From Lysobacter capsici (GTDB taxonomy: Bacteria; Pseudomonadota; Gammaproteobacteria; Xanthomonadales; Xanthomonadaceae), in contig NZ_CP094357.1 in the NCBI RefSeq assembly GCF_014779555.2, positions 4,588,001 to 4,652,000 of the forward strand: a stretch of 64,000 nt of DNA. The letters are read 5' to 3'. The notes beneath the pieces are model-generated. The model saw only the letters and a program-made list of their open reading frames with translations. It was not told where the DNA came from and did not search any database. The stretch's first letter is position 1. The number at the start of each line of letters is the position of its first letter. The position numbers were made by a program, and so were the translations under genes. Of this stretch, positions 54,851 to 61,800 are shown one piece after another.

Positions 54851-56356
54851 TTACGGCGAGGCCGCCCGCGAGCGCTCCTTCGCGCCGGCCGACACGCCGC
54901 GCACATCGACGCTGGTGATGGTGTGGCCTGGAATGCCCAGATTGAAACGGATCGTGCCGAAGCTGATCCACGGCGCGCTCTGGGTCCCGCTCTGGCCGCC
55001 GGCGAACAACTGCGGATTGTTGCCCTGCGCGTCGGTGATGATGATCTGCGCGTTGGGCTGGTTGCTGTTCCAGGTGATCGTCGCGGTGCAGATCGCGCCG
55101 CCGATCGGGATCACGCAGGGATTGGGGCTGGCGCTGATCGAGCCGGTCGGCTTGGGCTTGACGGTCACCACCACGTTGGGCGTGGCGTCGCCGAACCAGG
55201 CGACGCCTTCCTTGACCAGCTTCCATTGGAAGTTGTAGTTGCCCGGCGTCGACGGCGGGATCACGGTGAAGGTGAAGGTGACGCTCTGCTGCGGCGCGAC
55301 CGTATACGGCACATCCACGCGGCGCAGACCCCAGGTCAGATTGTCGCCGGGATTCTGCGAGCCCAGGCCGAGGAAGTCGTTCGGCCGCCAGGTCTGGCTG
55401 CTGGTGTTCTTCATCGTCACCGACACCGTGGTCGGCACGCCGGCCAGCATGGTCGGGTTGACGCTCTGGCTGACGAAGCTGCCGAGCAGGCCGTGCTTCA
55501 CTTCCTTGCCGATCGCGGTGTAGGACGCCTTGAGCGAAGCGTGGGTGCGCACGCCGTTGGTATCCGCGTGGCCCCACAGGAACGGCAGCAGCATGATCAC
55601 GCGCGCGTCGCCCTTGCCGATGGCGTACATGGTTTCGGGCGTATGCGGCGAGTTGTCGAGGATTCCGCCGATGCCGGCCTGCGGGACCATGATCTCGCGC
55701 TGCTGCGGGCGCATGTAGTCCTGCAGGTCGCCGACCGTGTCGATGTAGCCGCTGTCGTTGGCGCCGTAGTTGTTGGCGCCGACCCAATCGACCAGGCGCA
55801 GGCCCTGCGCGGCGTCGCGGAATTTCCTGCTCAGAATCATCGCGATGGGGATCCCGGCGGTGCGGGTATCGGCGCGGATCACGCCGATCGCGTTGGCGAG
55901 CGCGGGATGGGCCGCGCCGCCGACGTCGGCAAGACTGTGCAGTTCCGGCTCGTCGACCGGATAGAACGCGGCCACCGTGCTCTGCGCGGGATCGCCGGGC
56001 ACCAGGTAACCGGCGGTGACCAGGTCGCTGAGCAGCGCGCCGAACTCGGTGGCCGCGTTGGGACGCTGGCTGTAACTGGTATTGGAACCGGAACCGGAAA
56101 TGGTGAACAGGAACGAGTCGACCGAAACGACCGCCTTGACGCCGTTGGCCTTGGCCTGCTGCAACTCGGCGAGGATGGTGGTGCGCGCGGTGGCGCTGTC
56201 GGTGCCGGTCCACACGTGGGTGATGTTGGTGTGGTCCTTGTTCTCTTGCTGATAGCCGTTATTGGCCCAGTAACCGAAGTATTTGACCTCGGCCTGCGCG
56301 GCCGGCGATGCGGCGGCGGCCAGCAGCAGGGACAGCATCAATGCAGTGGGTTTCAT
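54851..56356 (-). CDS. Secreted TIM-barrel-like protein with NBR1-like Ig domain
   Basis: A 501-residue protein; AAGGA precedes its ATG. The signal peptide MKPTALMLSLLLAAAASPAAQA is followed by a catalytic-like region (about 23-275). VKYFGYWANN, KAVVSVDSFLF, VAAFYPVDEPELHS (acid pair DEP) and IMLLPFLWGHADTNG are strands of a beta/alpha barrel like those of glycoside hydrolases. About 300-400 is an NBR1-type Ig domain (PTTVSVTMKNTSSQTWRPND, NYNFQWKLVKEGVAWFGD). A last Ig-like part with one disulfide-type Cys pair (NPCVIP, AICTAT) ends the protein. The substrate is unknown. Export through the type II pathway is inferred. Confidence 0.8.
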   Translation of the reverse strand: MKPTALMLSLLLAAAASPAAQAEVKYFGYWANNGYQQENKDHTNITHVWTGTDSATARTTILAELQQAKANGVKAVVSVDSFLFTISGSGSNTSYSQRPNAATEFGALLSDLVTAGYLVPGDPAQSTVAAFYPVDEPELHSLADVGGAAHPALANAIGVIRADTRTAGIPIAMILSRKFRDAAQGLRLVDWVGANNYGANDSGYIDTVGDLQDYMRPQQREIMVPQAGIGGILDNSPHTPETMYAIGKGDARVIMLLPFLWGHADTNGVRTHASLKASYTAIGKEVKHGLLGSFVSQSVNPTMLAGVPTTVSVTMKNTSSQTWRPNDFLGLGSQNPGDNLTWGLRRVDVPYTVAPQQSVTFTFTVIPPSTPGNYNFQWKLVKEGVAWFGDATPNVVVTVKPKPTGSISASPNPCVIPIGGAICTATITWNSNQPNAQIIITDAQGNNPQLFAGGQSGTQSAPWISFGTIRFNLGIPGHTITSVDVRGVSAGAKERSRAASP

Positions 56357-56855
56357 GAAAAGTCCTTTTGACGATGAAGGGGAGCCGACAGTGCTTGCTC
56401 AGATCGCGGCGGCGGCGCGCGGCCGTGGCCGCACGCGCGAAACCTCCGCGAATTCGGCGCGACCGGCGCGCCGACCCGTCGCCCGGTTGCGCGGCGTGAG
56501 CGGCGGCATCGGGCGGCGGACATTCATGACTCGCGAAAGGTGCGCGGAAGGGATCATCACGCGCACGGATCGCAACGCACACCAGGCACCGGGAAGACGC
56601 ACCGGAAGAAAAAGTCGCTGGCAGGTTCGAGCTACGCGGCCGCAGCGCAGGCGCCGGCCGAACGTGGCCTCAAGCAGGACAAAGCCGACGCGAACCTCGC
56701 AAAAACGGGCTCGAATGCAGCCAGACCGCTGTTATCGCGCAAGGCGGGAAAGGAGCGGGGTGAGGGCCGCTTTTAGCTCAAACCGGCGAGCACCCGCGTC
56801 GCCACGCGCCGCTGCCCTGCGACCGCGGGCGCAACAAGCCATCGACTGCGCGCGC
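56357..56855. other. Gene-free stretch upstream of the secreted protein gene
   Basis: The only structure I see is a GC-rich, Arg/Pro-rich set of short frames with no domain. It should contain the promoter of the 54851-56356 gene. No riboswitch-like or tRNA-like fold was recognised. Confidence 0.5.
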
Positions 56856-58466
56856 TCAATTCGCCGCGGCCGCCGCCTGCACCCGCGCGGCCAGTTCGCT
56901 CAGCCCGGTCGCGCCCGGATCCAGCCGCCGCGCCGAATCCAGCGCGCTGCGCGCGGCATGCAGTTCGCCGGCGCCCAGGCGCTCGTCGCCGACCGCGATC
57001 CAGCGTTGCGCCAACCGCGTCGCCGCCTCGCGCACCGGCGCGCTCGCGCCTTCCAGCGCGCGCCGCGCGTCCAGGCATTCGCTCGCGCGGACCAATCGAT
57101 TGCCGCTGAGTTCGGTTTCGAAACAGCGCCTGGCCGCAGGCAGCAGGCGCGCGGCGGCGGCGCGCACCGCCGGGTCCTGCGGCGCGATCGCCTGCGCCGC
57201 GCGCAATTTGTCGTAGGCGCTGTCGCCCGGCGGAGTCAGCAGGTCGCCGCGCTGCTCGGCGGCCGCGGCTTCGCTGAGCAGGCGCCGCAGCGACTGGCGC
57301 CGCGCCAGCGGCGGTTCCTGGTCGAAACGCTTGCGCGATTCGCGCGCGCGATCCAGATGCTGGTGCGCCAGGGTCACCGCGGGCGCGTCGACCGCGAGTT
57401 CGCGCGCGCGTTCCAGTTCGGCCTGCGCATCGGCGAAACGGAAGTCGGCGGCATAGCGTTCGCTGAGCGCGGCATGCGCATTGGCGACCGAGATCAGGCC
57501 GCGCCGCGCCGCTTCGTCGCCGGGCTGGATCGCGAGCAGGTCGCGGTAGGCCTCCGCCGCCCGATCCAGACGCTGCCGGCGCAGCGCCTGATCGGCGTCG
57601 CGACGGCGTTGTTCGACATGGCGCTCAAGCACGCTCAAGGCGTCGGGCAGATCGGCGTGGCCGGGATCGGCCGCCTGCACCCGCGCGATGCCCTGCGCGC
57701 CGCGCGCGAGTTCGCCGTGTTCCAGCGCCTGCCGCGCCTGCTGCAGCAGGTCGGCCAGGGTGTCGTCGCGGCCTTCCAGCGCATCGTTGCGTTGCGGCTG
57801 CAGTTCCAGCACCCGCAGGTACAGCGGCAAGGCCGCGTCGGGCGCGCCGTCGAGCCGGCCCTGCGCGCGCGCGTTCGCCGCCTGCGCGACCAGCCGGTCC
57901 AGCCCCGCATGCGCGGCCTCGCGCTCGCGCAGCCGCCGCGCCAGCGCCTCGACCTGATCGCGCGGCGTCGCCAGTTCGCGCGCCAGCTCCAGCCTTTCGC
58001 GGGCGAAATCGAAATGGCCGCCGTCGATCGCCTGACGCGCCTGCACCAGCGCCATCGCCCCGACCCGGGCCAGCCCCTGGCGCGCGTCGCCGCGATCCGG
58101 GTCCAGCGCCAGCGCCGCCTCGTACAGCTCGCGCGCGCCGTGGCCGTCGGGGGCGGTCAGCTTGCCTTCGGACAAGGCCTGCGCGGCCTGCTGATGCAGG
58201 GCCTGCAGGCGCGATTCGGGCCATAGCCGGTCGGACAGGGGTTGGCGCAGGGGGATCAGGGCGATCAGCGCAAGCACCAGCAGCGGCAGACCGATCCGCA
58301 GGCCGAAACGGCGACGGTTGTGCGCGTGCTTGTCGACGGCGCGTTGCGGCGCATCCTCGAAACGCAACCGATCCCAGTCGCCGACCGCGCCGACAGGCTC
58401 GATCCGGCCGTCTGGCGCCGGGTACGGGCGATCGGAACCGGATTGGGACGGCGGGGTGGGATTCAC
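56856..58466 (-). CDS. Membrane-anchored TPR-like repeat protein, unknown
   Basis: About 536 residues from a GTG at 58466 (VNPTPPSQSGSDRPYP). The frame is open 34 codons further, but those have no protein-like composition. One membrane segment lies at about residue 53-75 (GLRIGLPLLVLALIALIPL). Behind it come many helix pairs of the tetratricopeptide type (ELYEAALALDPDRGDARQGL, LALDP/LAIQPGDEAARRGL) with high Ala, Arg and Leu. The tail ends in Ala-Asn repeats. I know no specific function; such proteins often organise envelope complexes. It is isolated, and no partner gene is adjacent except the toxin-immunity locus upstream. Confidence 0.75.
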   Translation of the reverse strand: MNPTPPSQSGSDRPYPAPDGRIEPVGAVGDWDRLRFEDAPQRAVDKHAHNRRRFGLRIGLPLLVLALIALIPLRQPLSDRLWPESRLQALHQQAAQALSEGKLTAPDGHGARELYEAALALDPDRGDARQGLARVGAMALVQARQAIDGGHFDFARERLELARELATPRDQVEALARRLREREAAHAGLDRLVAQAANARAQGRLDGAPDAALPLYLRVLELQPQRNDALEGRDDTLADLLQQARQALEHGELARGAQGIARVQAADPGHADLPDALSVLERHVEQRRRDADQALRRQRLDRAAEAYRDLLAIQPGDEAARRGLISVANAHAALSERYAADFRFADAQAELERARELAVDAPAVTLAHQHLDRARESRKRFDQEPPLARRQSLRRLLSEAAAAEQRGDLLTPPGDSAYDKLRAAQAIAPQDPAVRAAAARLLPAARRCFETELSGNRLVRASECLDARRALEGASAPVREAATRLAQRWIAVGDERLGAGELHAARSALDSARRLDPGATGLSELAARVQAAAAAN

Positions 58467-58596
58467 TGCGACAGCATAGCGCTGGGTAGGTGACGGCGGT
58501 TTGTCTTTTCCCGAATTCCACCGCGGCCGAAACGCGCGGCACTTCGATCTACACCAGGCCCTGCGCACTCACTCAGCTAAAGCCCACGTCTGGCGT

Positions 58597-58872
58597 TCAA
58601 GTTGCGCGGCAGAGCTCATGAAGTCGAATCCTCAATTCATCGAATTCGTTGTTTTCCCGAGACAAGGGCTGACCATTTTTGTACAGGACCACATCGTTCA
58701 GCGAACCCATGCCGCCATACATCGCCAGTATTCGAGCCTTGGTGATGTCCGGCGCCGTCCCGATGGCCTCGCGATGTCGTTCCAACGCGCCGGCCCAGTC
58801 AGGCTGCGCGGCCAGATTGAGCAAGTCGACCATCCGATCCAACAACGCCTGTATTTCCCGAAGCTCGGTCAT
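58597..58872 (-). CDS. Putative immunity protein (DUF6966-like)
   Basis: A 91-residue soluble protein. The start at 58872 overlaps the toxin stop as ATGA; an in-frame ATG at 58887 is also possible. Blocks are REIQALLDRMVDLLNLAAQPD, ARILAMYGGMGSLNDVVLYKNG and FDELRIRLHELC. The GGMGSLNDVVL block resembles the DUF6966 family, from memory. The immediate 4-bp overlap with a polymorphic toxin is the standard position of a cognate immunity gene. Its neutralising role is inferred from position only. Confidence 0.75.
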   Translation of the reverse strand: MTELREIQALLDRMVDLLNLAAQPDWAGALERHREAIGTAPDITKARILAMYGGMGSLNDVVLYKNGQPLSRENNEFDELRIRLHELCRAT

Positions 58873-61800
58873 TTGAGTGGCTTCCAATCGATTACTTGAA
58901 CACCGTCAATCTGCCACGGCTTGCGCACGACGATCTGCTGAGTACCGCCGACATAGAAGCCGCCCTGCGTCCCCACTTTCCCGACATACACCTCGGTGCC
59001 GGCTGGGATCTTAACCGCGAACACCGTATCGATCGGCGACTTTCCGCCGCCCGGCCACTGCGGCAGCACGGCCTTGTCGATACGCGTCTGCAGCACGCCC
59101 AACGGCGATTGCCTGCTGAAATATTGGCCCAGCGGCTGGCTCTGGGTACCCGCGCGATACAACACCGTATCTTTATCGAGCACCACCGCCTTGTATCTTC
59201 CTCCAGCGAAGGTCCCCGCCATGCCGTCATCCAACGGCCCCGGATTCATCGCGGAATACTCGCCGCTGAGCTTGCCCAGCCTGCTGCCTGGAATGTCCTG
59301 ACGGCCTGTCCTGGAACGCGATGCCAGGCGCAGGGGACCGCGCGCGCTTCCCGAGCGGGAACTGTACAGGTCGAGCACGACGGCGCCCGCTTGAAGCGCG
59401 GCTCCCACTCTGGTTTCGTTACCTCCCACTGCACGGGTCAACATGGCCGGCAGCGCGAACACCCCCAGAAAACTCATGCCGACATCGTTGGCGAAGCGCC
59501 GCTGCGCCTCCGTTTCCGCCTCGCTCTGCCCTGCCAGCGGCAGTGGCGTATCGCCCATGTAGAAGCGATTGAACGCGTTCAAGGTGAGCCGCAGGCGCGC
59601 GGCCTCTTGCGCGGACATCTCGAGCTCGCCGGCGTCGTAGGCCATCATGCGGCCGTAGTAGTCCTGCACGGCCTGCAGCGGGATGAAGTCGGGTGCCTGC
59701 TCGAAGGCTAGCAGCTCGCGCCGGGCATCGGTCAAGCCCTCGGGCTCGCCGACGCGACCACGATGCTCGCTCAGATACCAGCTCGCTCGCTCCAGCACAC
59801 CGGCGTTGCGCGCGTGCTCGAGTTGTTCGGCCAGATTGCGACGGACGATGCTGTCGTCCTTGTAGAAGCCTGGGTTCTGATCGACCGGCAGCGATTCCAC
59901 CATCGCATCGATATCGCCGACCGCCACCACCCCGCTGCCGGACGCCGACACGGCCATGCTCGCGAACGAAGCCGCCGCCAGCCGTCCGCGACCGCCTACC
60001 ACGGCATATAGGTCGGCTTGGGTGGAAGCGAAGTTCTGCCTCGACCATTGCGACATGTTCACGCGGGCATCGGCCTGCATATCGATCGCGGCCGACAAGC
60101 CCATATCCGCGGACGCCGCCAGACCGGCGAACTGACGGTCCAGGTCGGCGCCGACGCTCAGCGCGGTATCGCGCTCGATCTCGGCGTCCAGGCGACGCTG
60201 CGTCGCCGCCATGGATTTCGACAGTCTCGCTTCGAGCGTCTTCGCACCGCCGCCGGCGTTGCTCGCGACCCAATTGCCCAAGGCATTGCCGAACGCATCC
60301 AACGCGATCCGCCCGTAATCGCCCGCACCATCCAGGCCGAACGCCTGCCGCACATGCAGACTGACCACGCCCTCGGTCAGATTCGCGCCGAAACCGACCG
60401 CGAAGCCCTCGCCCTGCAGCCCCAGCGCGCCGTTGATCTTGCTGGACACCGCGGCGCTCACCGCGCTGGCGGCGACGTTGCGCCAGCTGAAAGCGGTGTC
60501 CAGGCCGGCGACTTTCTGGCCGACATAGTTCGCCGCCGAACCGATCGCGGCCAGCGCGGCTTTGCCTTGGGCGGTCCTCGTCATCACTTCGCCGAACGAA
60601 GTCGCGCCGATGCCGGCGGTGATGCCGCCCGCGACCGCGCTGGCGGCGACGTTGCGCCAGCTGAAACTGCTGACCCCGGTCGCGCTGCCGACCGCCTGGC
60701 TGGCCACGCTGCTGGCCGCGCCGGCGGCGGCGCCGGCCAGGATCGCCCCGCCGGTGGCGCTGCCCACCCACGCCGCGGCGGGAGCGGCCAGGGCGCCGTA
60801 GGTGACGACCGACACCACCACCGCGACCACCACCATCAACACCATCGCCACCGCGTTGCAGTGGTTCTTCGGCGGCGGCGCGATCATCGGCAAACCCGGC
60901 GCGGTCGGACCGATCGCCGCGGCCGGGTCGTAGGGCTTGAAGGTGGACGCGTCGTTGTGCGCGACCGTCGTATCCGGCGCGGTCAACTGGGTGCCGGCGG
61001 CCAGTTCCTGATCGGGATCGCCCAGGCCGTTGGCGTCGGCGAGCAGATACCACAACTGCTCGGCGCCATACACGCGCTGGGCCAGCGAACGCAGGGTGTC
61101 GCCGGGTTGGGCGACGACGGTGTCGCCACCGGCCTGGTAATAGCCGCGTCCGCCCAGGCTCTGGATCTGGCGGCTGGGCAGGCCGCTGCTCAGTTGCACG
61201 CCCTCGCGCAGTTCGGCCTGTTGCTGCCCGCCGGCGTGGACGAGGAAGTAATTGCCCGGCCCGCCCGCGCCGTCCTGGGTGAACACGCCACTACGCATTA
61301 CGCCTTCGCGCCGGGTCTGCACCCGGCCATCGCCGTCGTGACTGTAATAGCGCATGCGGTCCTCGATCGAACCGCTGTTCAAGCGGGTGTGTTCGAGTTG
61401 CGAGCGCAGACGGCCGAAGCTGTCGTAGGTCAGGGTGTTGGTGGTGGCCGGCTGGGCCGGCTGCGCCGGCCGCGTACCGGTGACGGTCTTCTCCTGGTAG
61501 CTGTCCCAACCGTAGTAGCTGTAGCTGTAACGCTGGGTGCTGGCGTAGCTGGCGTCGGGGCTGTAGTCGTAGCGGATCAGCCGGCCGGCCGCGTCGTAAC
61601 CGGTGGCGCGGTTGTCGGCGAGCGGGCCGTTGGGCTGGCGCCCGGTGTTGATGCGGTAGTCGGCGTAGGTTTTGGCCTGCAGCACCCCCAGGTCGGTGTA
61701 CTGCGCGGCGAGGTTGTTGTTGTGGGCCGGACGTATCCAGCTGACGTTGAGCGCGGCGCGGCCCTTGGTGTCCAGGCTCATCAGGCGGCCGTCGATGTCG

